A DNA stretch of 31,153 nt from an uncultured Oscillospiraceae bacterium (GTDB lineage: Bacteria; Bacillota; Clostridia; Oscillospirales; Oscillospiraceae). Location of the stretch: positions 1-31,153 of the forward strand of contig CAKUEH010000027.1 in the NCBI GenBank assembly GCA_934646185.1, read 5' to 3'. The notes below the pieces were generated by a model, which was not told the DNA's origin, searched no databases, and was given only the letters and a program-made list of their open reading frames with translations. Made by a program: the position numbers and the translations under genes. Below, piece after piece: positions 1 through 7,210 of the stretch (position 1 is its first letter; each line of letters starts with the position of its first letter).

Positions 1-365
1 GCGTCAGGTTCTTGGACTCTGCATCCGGAGAGTAGCCGGTGATGGCCTCAGCGTTCTCCGTAACCGTGCTGTCGAACACCTGATCGGTAACGACCTTCGT
101 TTCCTTGAGTTCTACGTCGTGGTCGGAAGCGAGCACATACTTGACCTTGTACGTAACATCATTCTTCGGCGTGTAGTAGAACGTGATAACGTTGGCGGCC
201 TCATCATAGGAGTTCAGCGTCAGGTTCTTGGACTCTGCATCCGGAGAGTAGCCGGTGATGGCCTCAGCGTTCTCCGTAACCGTGCTGTCGAACTCGCCGT
301 CGGTGACGACCTTCGCAGCCTTGAGCTCTACGTCGTGGTCGGAAGCGAGCACATACTTGACCGTG
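1..365 (-). repeat. 72-codon tandem repeat inside the surface protein gene
   Basis: The DNA at 1-77 recurs without change at 217-293, a period of 216 bp or 72 codons. The rest of each unit differs at scattered positions. The encoded unit contains the VKYVLASDHDVELK and GYSPDAESKNLTL strands. Near-identity at DNA level suggests recent duplication or gene conversion, so copy number may vary between strains. The array continues beyond the left edge. Confidence 0.9.
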
Positions 366-3300
366 TATTTGACATCATGCTTCGGAGTCCACACAGCGTA
401 CAGGTCGTACTTGCCGTCCTTCACTGCGCCGGGGTAGCCAGTTGCGAACTTCTGGGAACCATCGTATTCCTTGGTCGCAGCGTTTTCATCAGTTGCCCAG
501 CCGACGAAGGTGTAACCCACACGGGTGAAGGTTTCGGCGTTCTTGAGCGTAGCTTCCTTGCCGACCTGGAAGGTGCTGCTAGTCTTATCCTTCTTCGGGT
601 CTCTGGTCAGATAACCGCCGTTGGCGTGGTAGACAAGGGTGTACTCTTCCTTTTCCCACTGTGCGGTGAACTTCAGGACGTCGGCGGTTTCGCTGCTGTC
701 GTAGCTGCCATTGTACAGGGTTTCTTCGGCATCGCCGTCGTCAGCGCCGGTCATGTTGTAGCGGTCAGCGTCTATTTCATTGTCGCCCTCAATGACCTCG
801 ACGCTCCAGCCCTTGAAGGTGTAGCCGAGGCGCGTGGGCGTCGGCAGCTGGATTGTCGTGCCGGGGAATTCGAAGTCGTAGATTTCAGCGACATTGTCGT
901 AGATGTATTTGACAGCGGGCATATCCTTGACTTCATCGCCGCCAGCGTTGGTGTCATACATCACGGCCATGAGGTACAGATTGCCGGACAGCTGGTAACC
1001 GTCTTCGTCATTTGTCGGATAGCCGCTCTTGTACCCATAGTCGCTGTCTTTGCTGTCGTCCGCTTTGTACAGGCCCTTCCAGTCGATCTTGTCCGCCGTT
1101 GCCTTCGCGACTTCAAGTGCGTCGTTGTTCTTCTCGGCCTTCAGAGCAGCAACAACCGCAGCCAGTTCTGCATCATCACCGAAGTACTCGTCTTCCGTCA
1201 GCGCCATCTCGTCAAAGTTGAACGCTGCGACGGAGAAATAGCCCATGGTGTTGTATGCGCCGAGGCCGAGACGGGACCGATCAGCTGCGCTCAGCTTGAA
1301 GTTCTCGTCTTCGTAGAACTCAGGCTTTGTCAGCGGGCCGAACGCGGTGTTCACTCTCGCGTATGCGTAGATGTTGTGCGGGGCGACGCTCCACTTTGCC
1401 TTCAGGGTGATATCGGAGGTGATGGTGGTGTTGTCGAAGTCGAACGGTTCTTCTGCCTCGCCCAGATACCAGCCGTCGAAGGTATAGCCGGTCTTCGTGG
1501 GAGCGGGATCCGGCGCGGTCGCCTTGCCTTCGTATTCCACGTTCTGCGTGAAGGTGTCCCCGTCGTTGTTCGGGTCAAAGGTCACGACCCAGTTGTGCGC
1601 GATCGTGCAGACATCGTCTGTACCCAGCTTGACGGGGTCGGCCGCCCAGATGTGGTTCAGAACCTCATTGCCGATCTTCTCATCGGCCTCGGGCGTCGCG
1701 TACAGTTTCCACTGAACCGTTTCCGGCGTCAGCAGCTTGTGTGTGCGCGGTGCGTCCGGGAAGTTCTTGTCGTTGCATGCCTTTGCGCAGGTGTCAATGT
1801 ATCTGTTGACTTTAAACGTTGCAATGTAGCAGCCGGGAACGTCTTCGTCCGGCTCAACAGACACAACGTCCGTCGCGGAATAGACGAACGGTACGGTGAT
1901 GCCATAGTCGCAGACACCTGTTTCTCCGTTCACGCAGGAGACATGGATGCAGTCATCCTTGCCGCCGGTCGCGATCTTGGCGACCTCGCGCCAGTTGGTC
2001 GGGGCATGGGTCAGCTTGACCACATTGTCAACGCCGGACTCTACAGGCTCGGACTTCCACATATTGTCTTCCCAGCGGATGTACCAGCTCAGCGTGTCTT
2101 TGCTGTACAGGTTGTGCGCCGGATCCTGCTTGAACGACTTCACAAAGTTTGTAACCGGGAAGGTCACGACCCATGTGGTAGCATTCTCGCCCTGTTTAAG
2201 CGTATAGTTCTGTCCGACGATGCCCGCTCTCGCGCCATACTTGCCCTCGCCGCAATCCATGAGTTTGCCGTCGTCATTATACCAGACGCGGTTGACGCAG
2301 GTAACGGTGACAAGGCCGGTCAGCGCATTGAAGATGTCGTCGCGGGTCGGCTCTTCAATCCCCTTGCAGGTGACTGCAACGACCGGTAGTTCACCCTGCT
2401 GCTTACCCTGCTGCGTCCATTTCCCAGTTGCTTCGGTGTCATAGCGGAAGGTGATGGTCAGCGTTGCGTCCTGCTCGTTAACGAGCCGGTGCTCGGCGCC
2501 GGTGTAGGTGTTATATGTCTCCAGATTCGGCGCTACCGTGACCGTCGCGGTGACGTAGTAGCCCTGCTCGTCCTTCTGCACATCGCTGATCGCATACTGA
2601 GACGGGGTGGCAATATAATCCGTCTTGGAACCATGTGTTGCTTCATTGTTCTTGCAGACGATAGCAAAGCTGCCGACCAGCTCCGTGGGCTTCTCGGGCG
2701 CCACAGGCGTCTCGCCGCATTTGACTTTAATGTCAGCCGTGACGCCGTCGGGGCCGGAGATCAGCTGCCACGCCTTGTCGCTGGTGTCCCAGCGCCACTC
2801 GATGCGGGTGTCCGCGTTGGGCTCCTCATCGGTGTGGGTATGCTTGGTATCAGCGTCGAACTTCGTGATGAAGCTGGCTCTGTCGAGGCTGATGGAATAG
2901 GTGATCGTGCCGTTCGCGTCCGTGGCGGAGCCGTTGTCCGTGTATGTACCATCCGTGATGGCATACTGATACGCATGCGGCTCATGGTTGGACGGGTACG
3001 CGGTGCACTGCACACGAATCTTAGCGTTCGCTTCCTCGAATTTCGGCTTCTGGTCGCCGGGGATTTCGGGCGGGGTCTGCTCACATTGGACAGGGAACGT
3101 CACGCCGCCTTCCTTGGCATCCCACTTGCCGCTCCCCCAAGTCAGGGTGAATTTTTTCGTGTTGTCGCCAGTGAGCGTGTGTGCGCCGTGCGTGGCAACG
3201 TAGCTGCTAACATACGAGTCCGCAGTAACGGTGATCTCGCAGGTATAGCCGTCGGTCGCGTTGCCTTCTACCTCGCCGATCGTGAAGGTGTCATTCTTAA

Positions 3301-4447
3301 GATCATAGGTTTCCTTCGCGTGATCGGCAGGTTTTGTGCTGCACTCGACAGAAACCAGACCGGCTTTCTCGAAGTCGCCTTCACCGGGCTTGCCGGGCTT
3401 ATCGGTGGGTAGAGTGTTGTCGCACTCGACATTGAAATTCACTTCGCCGTTAGCCGGAATCGTCCATGTGCCATTCGCATAGATCAGAGTGAGAACCTTT
3501 GAGGACGGTTCACCGGCGACAAGCCGATGTCTGCCATAATACAGGTCTGTGCCATTCTCAACATATCTGCCCTTGCCATACTGAACAATATACTTGTCCG
3601 CCTGAACTGTGACCTCGCAGGTATAGCCGCTTGCCGCGTCGCCGTTAACTGTATCAGCGATCGTGTAGTCGCCTGCAAACAGCGCAATGGCAAGCTTCTC
3701 GTGCGGAGGCCTGTTCGTCTTGCATACGACAGTCACCCAAAGGTTAGCCCTGATGTCATCCTCCGTCGGGGGGAGGGGCTTGTCCGGCGTGGGTGGGGTG
3801 TTCTCTTTCCAGACCGCGTACAGCGTGGTGGTGCCGGTCACAACGATGGAACCGCCGGGCTGACGCTCTGCGGTCGTCGCGTTCCGATTGGTGCTCCAAC
3901 CGAGGAACGTGAAGCCCTCACGGGTCGGAACCTGCGTGGAGATCGTAAAGGTGTGAGACTTCTCGTACTGGGAAGTCGCCTTATACGTCTGGCTGGCCGG
4001 TGCGCCGGTGCCGTCGTTGGCGTTATAGTTCAGCGTAAAAATCGGCAGGACGGGTTCGCCCTTGAAGTAGTAGTACGCAGTGTTCTTGCCGTTTGCAAGA
4101 AGTGCGCTGGCGCCTTCGCTTCTTCTGTTGCTGCCGCTGCCAGCCCAGGAAATGTAGTCGACCTTATTGTTGTCGACGCCATCCCAGATGTCCTTGGCAT
4201 AGGGAAGTCTGAACGTATCATTGTTGACAGCGTACTTGCCAAGGTCAACCGTGATGTCGTAGCCGCTGATGCTTGTAACCGGATGGCCATCGATCTTGTC
4301 GCCGACCCTGACCTTCACGCCGGTGACAGTGCTGTTCACAGACGGATGCAGCACGACCGTGCTATTACTCGCCGCAATCGCTGACACCGGCAGCATGCCG
4401 AGCACCATAATCAGAACCAACAAAAAAGCAATGAATCTCTTTTTCAT
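1..4447 (-). CDS. Giant secreted repeat protein (InlB B-repeat / Listeria-Bacteroides repeat adhesin-like), partial
   Basis: The reading frame is open from an ATG at 4447 to the left edge, so about 1482 codons are visible and the C-terminus is missing. AGGAGG (4460-4465) sets the start. Residues 1-26 form a signal peptide: MKKR, a hydrophobic core, then SAIAA. Four InlB B-repeat-like modules (GYTFxGWxxxxx...A.W pattern) lie near residues 135-212, 955-1030, 1165-1255 and 1265-1340. Between residues about 235 and 950 there are roughly six divergent repeats of 100-120 residues, each opening with a V-x-C strand, with an inner YTCE-like strand in several and closing with a second V-x-C. From about residue 1360 there are 72-aa repeats (VKYVLASDHDVELK type). 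The protein is probably exported and surface-bound, but any sortase or SLH anchor lies outside the window. The ligand is unknown. Large plus-strand open frames here are shadows. Confidence 0.88.
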   Translation of the reverse strand, partial: MKKRFIAFLLVLIMVLGMLPVSAIAASNSTVVLHPSVNSTVTGVKVRVGDKIDGHPVTSISGYDITVDLGKYAVNNDTFRLPYAKDIWDGVDNNKVDYISWAGSGSNRRSEGASALLANGKNTAYYYFKGEPVLPIFTLNYNANDGTGAPASQTYKATSQYEKSHTFTISTQVPTREGFTFLGWSTNRNATTAERQPGGSIVVTGTTTLYAVWKENTPPTPDKPLPPTEDDIRANLWVTVVCKTNRPPHEKLAIALFAGDYTIADTVNGDAASGYTCEVTVQADKYIVQYGKGRYVENGTDLYYGRHRLVAGEPSSKVLTLIYANGTWTIPANGEVNFNVECDNTLPTDKPGKPGEGDFEKAGLVSVECSTKPADHAKETYDLKNDTFTIGEVEGNATDGYTCEITVTADSYVSSYVATHGAHTLTGDNTKKFTLTWGSGKWDAKEGGVTFPVQCEQTPPEIPGDQKPKFEEANAKIRVQCTAYPSNHEPHAYQYAITDGTYTDNGSATDANGTITYSISLDRASFITKFDADTKHTHTDEEPNADTRIEWRWDTSDKAWQLISGPDGVTADIKVKCGETPVAPEKPTELVGSFAIVCKNNEATHGSKTDYIATPSQYAISDVQKDEQGYYVTATVTVAPNLETYNTYTGAEHRLVNEQDATLTITFRYDTEATGKWTQQGKQQGELPVVAVTCKGIEEPTRDDIFNALTGLVTVTCVNRVWYNDDGKLMDCGEGKYGARAGIVGQNYTLKQGENATTWVVTFPVTNFVKSFKQDPAHNLYSKDTLSWYIRWEDNMWKSEPVESGVDNVVKLTHAPTNWREVAKIATGGKDDCIHVSCVNGETGVCDYGITVPFVYSATDVVSVEPDEDVPGCYIATFKVNRYIDTCAKACNDKNFPDAPRTHKLLTPETVQWKLYATPEADEKIGNEVLNHIWAADPVKLGTDDVCTIAHNWVVTFDPNNDGDTFTQNVEYEGKATAPDPAPTKTGYTFDGWYLGEAEEPFDFDNTTITSDITLKAKWSVAPHNIYAYARVNTAFGPLTKPEFYEDENFKLSAADRSRLGLGAYNTMGYFSVAAFNFDEMALTEDEYFGDDAELAAVVAALKAEKNNDALEVAKATADKIDWKGLYKADDSKDSDYGYKSGYPTNDEDGYQLSGNLYLMAVMYDTNAGGDEVKDMPAVKYIYDNVAEIYDFEFPGTTIQLPTPTRLGYTFKGWSVEVIEGDNEIDADRYNMTGADDGDAEETLYNGSYDSSETADVLKFTAQWEKEEYTLVYHANGGYLTRDPKKDKTSSTFQVGKEATLKNAETFTRVGYTFVGWATDENAATKEYDGSQKFATGYPGAVKDGKYDLYAVWTPKHDVKYTVKYVLASDHDVELKAAKVVTDGEFDSTVTENAEAITGYSPDAESKNLTLNSYDEAANVITFYYTPKNDVTYKVKYVLASDHDVELKETKVVTDQVFDSTVTENAEAITGYSPDAESKNLT

Positions 4448-4596
4448 TCTTTCGGATCTCCTCCTTTATATTGTTTGTTTCGTGTTGTGGAAACGGATCT
4501 ATGTTGAAAATGGCTGCGCCATTGGATTTTTTCGATGCTGCGCGCCGGGCGGAGGCTCCTTCGTCCGGCGGATGGCATACGTGCTCAGTTTTCTGT

Positions 4597-4625
4597 ATCA
4601 TACCACATTTCCCCTCCGCACGCAA
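4597..4625 (-). promoter_or_regulatory. Sigma-A promoter for the surface protein
   Basis: On the minus strand, TTGCGT (4620-4625), a 17-bp spacer and TATGAT (4597-4602) with an upstream TGG (extended -10). The predicted leader is about 140 nt. It holds two hairpin-forming stretches, including AATGGC-GCA-GCCATT, before the AGGAGG site. Confidence 0.6.
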
Positions 4626-4674
4626 GGGGTTTTGTGCGCGGGGGGTGGGGAAATTTGGGGCACTCCCGTCCTCT

Positions 4675-4819
4675 GGCTCCCCTTGGGCGCAAGGGGAGCT
4701 GGCCCGGAGGGACTGAGGGGATTCGAATGTTACAGGTTTCGGGGGTGCTCCGTGATTTGTTACGTTCGAATCCCCTCAGTCAGCTTCGCTGACAGCTCCC
4801 CTTAGGCCTAAGGGGAGCC
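4675..4819. repeat. 145-bp MITE-like palindromic element
   Basis: The outer ends are hairpins GGCTCCCCTT...AAGGGGAGCT (4675-4700) and AGCTCCCCTT...AAGGGGAGCC (4794-4819). Inside them is a perfect 17-bp inverted repeat, GACTGAGGGGATTCGAA at 4711-4727 against 4765-4781, around a 37-nt core. A further small hairpin (CAGC-TTCG-CTG type) sits at about 4779-4793. There is no open frame. The gene-free stretch 4448-4887 otherwise holds only the promoter and leader of the surface protein gene. Confidence 0.75.
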
Positions 4820-4899
4820 TTTGACGCTCCCTGGGCTCCCCTTGGGCGCAAGGGGAGCCTTTGACGCTCCCTGGGCTCCCCTTGGGCCTAAGGGGAGCC
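4819..4899. repeat. Tandem 40-bp palindromic repeats
   Basis: Two direct 40-bp units start at 4819 and 4859. Each has a CTTTGACGCTCCCTG linker followed by a GGCTCCCCTT/AAGGGGAGCC hairpin (hairpins at 4834-4859 and 4874-4899). They continue from the right-hand palindrome of the preceding element. The last palindrome supplies the 3' end of the DUF559 gene. Confidence 0.8.
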
Positions 4900-5277
4900 T
4901 TTGGGCCGCTCTTTGGGCTCATTTAGGCGGCGCTTTACTTCTAAATCTATGTATTCGCATACGCCGGGGAAGTTTTGGTTGATCTCGTTATTGGGGATCC
5001 GGAGTACCTTCAGGCCGTATTCTTCCAGAAAGGCAGTTCGCACGGCATCTGATCGCATATTCTTTTCTTCATAATGCTGCGAGCCGTCCAGTTCGATCAC
5101 CAAAGCGGCTTTCGCACTGTAAAAATCTGCGATGTAGCTTCCCAGAACCTTCTGTCTGGTGAAGCGGGTCGGGTGGGTACGCAGGAAATCATACCACAAA
5201 CGCCGCTCTTCTTTTGTCATGTCGCGGCGAAGCTGCTTCGCGAGGGGCACAAGCTGTTCGTTGCGTTTTTTCTGCAT
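4888..5277 (-). CDS. DUF559 / Vsr-like endonuclease-domain protein
   Basis: This 129-aa protein matches the small DUF559 family, which has a PD-(D/E)XK/very-short-patch-repair fold. The KxLRRDMTKEERRLWYDFL N-terminal helix is followed by the fold core: GSYIADFY, then VIELDGSQHYEE (acidic pair and H about residues 62-68), then VLRIPNNEI. The ATG at 5277 follows GGGAGG with normal spacing. A possible extended -10 (TGA TACAAT, 5380-5385) lies upstream, with a palindrome between it and the gene. The last codons (RPKGSP-stop) and the TAG stop lie inside a dispersed palindrome. Activity is presumed DNA nicking or cleavage; no substrate is known. The gene is flanked on both sides by related palindromic elements. 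Confidence 0.85.
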   Translation of the reverse strand: MQKKRNEQLVPLAKQLRRDMTKEERRLWYDFLRTHPTRFTRQKVLGSYIADFYSAKAALVIELDGSQHYEEKNMRSDAVRTAFLEEYGLKVLRIPNNEINQNFPGVCEYIDLEVKRRLNEPKERPKGSP

Positions 5278-5316
5278 GGGTTTCCTCCCGTGACAGAATG
5301 CTCTGAAATTTGCGGC

Positions 5317-5466
5317 GTTCGAATCCCCTCAGGCGCTTCGCGCCAGCTCCCCTTGTGCCCAAGGGGAGCCTTTGGGGGTATTGTATCACACTGCCAGCTT
5401 GATTTGTTATGCTGGCTGCTTCAATTTGCGGGGGAGTGGGGCTTCCCCGAGGGGGCGGGGAAGCCC
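5317..5466. repeat. Half palindromic element plus GC-rich hairpin
   Basis: At 5317-5370: TTCGAATCCCCTCAG, then a GGCGC-TTC-GCGCC hairpin, then AGCTCCCCTT...AAGGGGAGCC. This matches the right half of the 4675-4819 element. A separate hairpin, GGGCTTCCCC/GGGGAAGCCC, lies at 5439-5466. The gene-free stretch 5278-5797 is otherwise occupied only by the next element and about 170 bp in which I see nothing. Confidence 0.7.
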
Positions 5467-5636
5467 GGGTGTGCTTGAAGGGGATAGGATTAAACCGTTT
5501 CCAGTGCCATGGCAGCGGAAAAGGGGGGTTCCGCTCTCTGGCATGTGTACCAATGATAGCATATACTACACGTATTTTCAAGCCTCGCCGGCGTTTTTTA
5601 GCGGGAAAATGACACCGCCCCGGAGGGGGGCAAAAA

Positions 5637-5797
5637 AGCCTCCCCTTGCCGTGCCCCGCACGGTAAGGGGAGGTGGCATTTGCGGCAGCAAATGACGGAG
5701 GGGATCTGGCGCAGGATTCAGAGTGTTTCGAAATTTGCTACGTTCGGATCCCCTCAGGCGCTGCGCGCCAGCTCCCCTTGTGCCCAAGGGGAGCCTT
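5637..5797. repeat. Second full MITE-like palindromic element
   Basis: The left end is a 16-bp-stem hairpin, CCTCCCCTTGCCGTGC/GCACGGTAAGGGGAGG (5639-5673). The inner arms are GGAGGGGATC (about 5697) and GGATCCCCTC (about 5746). The right end has the GGCGC-TGC-GCGCC hairpin and AGCTCCCCTT/AAGGGGAGCC (5770-5795). The right half is nearly the same as 5317-5370. It abuts the phosphohexomutase stop codon and may serve as its 3' hairpin, though no T-tract follows. Confidence 0.7.
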
Positions 5798-7210
5798 TTA
5801 CAGCGACAGGAAGGTTTTCCAGGTCTGGATGTAGGACTGGGCTTTTGCGTCGGTGTCGGCTTCGGCGGCCATGCGGAGGAGGGGTTCGGTGCCGGAGAAG
5901 CGGCAGATGACCCAGCTGCCGTCGGTGAAATAGACCTTGCAGCCGTCTTCGCGGCTGATGTGGCCGACGCGCGCGAAGTCCGGGCAGGCGTTCTGCTCGA
6001 ACAGGTACTGCTGGAGCTCGGATTTGCGGACGGGGGTCATGGTGAAGGACGCTTCGGCGTAGCTCAGAGCGCCGTACTGCGCTTCGATCTCGCGGTAGAG
6101 CGCGGAGAGCTTTTTGCCGGTCACGGCCAGCATTTCGACGAGCAGGGCGGCGGCGTAGATGCCGTCCTTGCCGGAGATATGGCCCCGGACGGCGAGACCG
6201 CCGGAGGATTCGCCGCCGATGATGGCGTCCGTCTCGGTCATTTTGGCCGAGACCCACTTGAAGCCGACGGGAACCTCGTAGCACTTCTGGCCGAGGCCCG
6301 CCGCGACGCGGTCGAGCAGGACGGTGGTGGAGTTGTTGCGGACGCAGGGGCCCTGCCAGCCGCGGTATTTGACGAGGTAATAGTAGAGCAGGACGAGGAG
6401 CTTATTCGGGTGGACGAACTGGCCCTGATCGTCGATGACGCCGAGTCTGTCCGCGTCGCCGTCGGTCGCGATGCCGAGATCGCAGCGCCAGCGGTCCATG
6501 ACCACCGCCGCGAGGGGGCCGAGCGTGTCCTCGTTCGGCGCGGGGAGCTTGCCGCCGAAGAGCGTGTCGTGGCGGTCGTGGATAATCTCGAGATCGCAGC
6601 GGCAGGTCATGAGGATCATGCTCAGGCTCGTCTGGCTGACGCCGTACATGGGGTCGAGCGCGATGCGCAGCTGCGCGTTTTTGATGGCCTCGACATCGAT
6701 GGCAGACAGGATGCTGTCGATATACTCGTTCGTCGGGTTGTGCTCGGTGATAAGGCCCGCGGCAAGGGCGGCGTCGTAGTCCATGGACTGGATCCTGTCC
6801 GGGTCGATCTGCGCGATCTCGGCTTCGATTTTGTCCGTGACGGTGCGGTCGGCGTCGCGGCCTCCGGCGGTGAAGACCTTGATGCCGTTATAGATGGCCG
6901 GGTTATGGCTGGCCGTGACGGCGATGCCGTAGGGCATGGCGCGGGTCTTGACCATGAACATCATAAGGGGCGTGGGGGACGAGCGGTTGATGACGTAGGG
7001 CCGGAAGCCATAGCCAGCCATGACCTCCGCCGCCCAGTGGGCGGATTCCTTGGACAGGAAGCGGCGGTCGTAGCCGACGCAGATCTCCGCGCCGTCGTGC
7101 CCCTCCTTGTGCATGAGGCTGCACAGGCCCGCGATGAGCAGACGGATGTTCGCCTTGGTGAATTCGTCTGCAATGACGGCTCTCCAGCCGCCGGTTCCAA
7201 AATGGATCAT
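5798..7210 (-). CDS. Phosphohexomutase (phosphoglucomutase/phosphomannomutase family; likely GlcNAc-1-P mutase)
   Basis: A 470-aa cytosolic alpha-D-phosphohexomutase with all four signature loops: catalytic TASHNP with phospho-Ser101, metal loop DGDADR (250-255), sugar loop GGESSGG (332-338) and phosphate loop RFSGTEP (437-443). The ATG at 7210 begins MIHFGTGGWR, the usual N-terminus, and follows a GGGAGGGG site. An upstream ATG at 7246 would add 12 residues with no family support. The start overlaps the stop of the GH94 gene as ATGA (4 bp), so translation is probably coupled. The family interconverts sugar 1- and 6-phosphates. Because it follows a diacetylchitobiose phosphorylase, GlcNAc-1-P to GlcNAc-6-P is the likeliest role, but specificity cannot be read from motifs. 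Confidence 0.93.
   Translation of the reverse strand: MIHFGTGGWRAVIADEFTKANIRLLIAGLCSLMHKEGHDGAEICVGYDRRFLSKESAHWAAEVMAGYGFRPYVINRSSPTPLMMFMVKTRAMPYGIAVTASHNPAIYNGIKVFTAGGRDADRTVTDKIEAEIAQIDPDRIQSMDYDAALAAGLITEHNPTNEYIDSILSAIDVEAIKNAQLRIALDPMYGVSQTSLSMILMTCRCDLEIIHDRHDTLFGGKLPAPNEDTLGPLAAVVMDRWRCDLGIATDGDADRLGVIDDQGQFVHPNKLLVLLYYYLVKYRGWQGPCVRNNSTTVLLDRVAAGLGQKCYEVPVGFKWVSAKMTETDAIIGGESSGGLAVRGHISGKDGIYAAALLVEMLAVTGKKLSALYREIEAQYGALSYAEASFTMTPVRKSELQQYLFEQNACPDFARVGHISREDGCKVYFTDGSWVICRFSGTEPLLRMAAEADTDAKAQSYIQTWKTFLSL

Noticed and set aside
119..2389. 756-codon plus-strand open frame
   Set aside because: Antisense shadow of the repeat surface protein; no ribosome site, no recognisable domains, Val/Arg-rich antisense composition.
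4480..4590. Possible c-di-GMP riboswitch in the surface-gene leader
   Set aside because: GC-rich hairpins are present, but the GEMM consensus core is not found.
4761..4781. tRNA-like T-loop motif GTTCGAATCCC within repeats
   Set aside because: No acceptor, D or anticodon arms around it; it is the inner arm of a palindromic element. An origin from a tRNA end is possible but not supported.
4819..4899. Possible CRISPR array (40-bp period)
   Set aside because: Only two or three units, the intervening sequence is itself repeated, and no cas genes are near; they are tandem palindromes.
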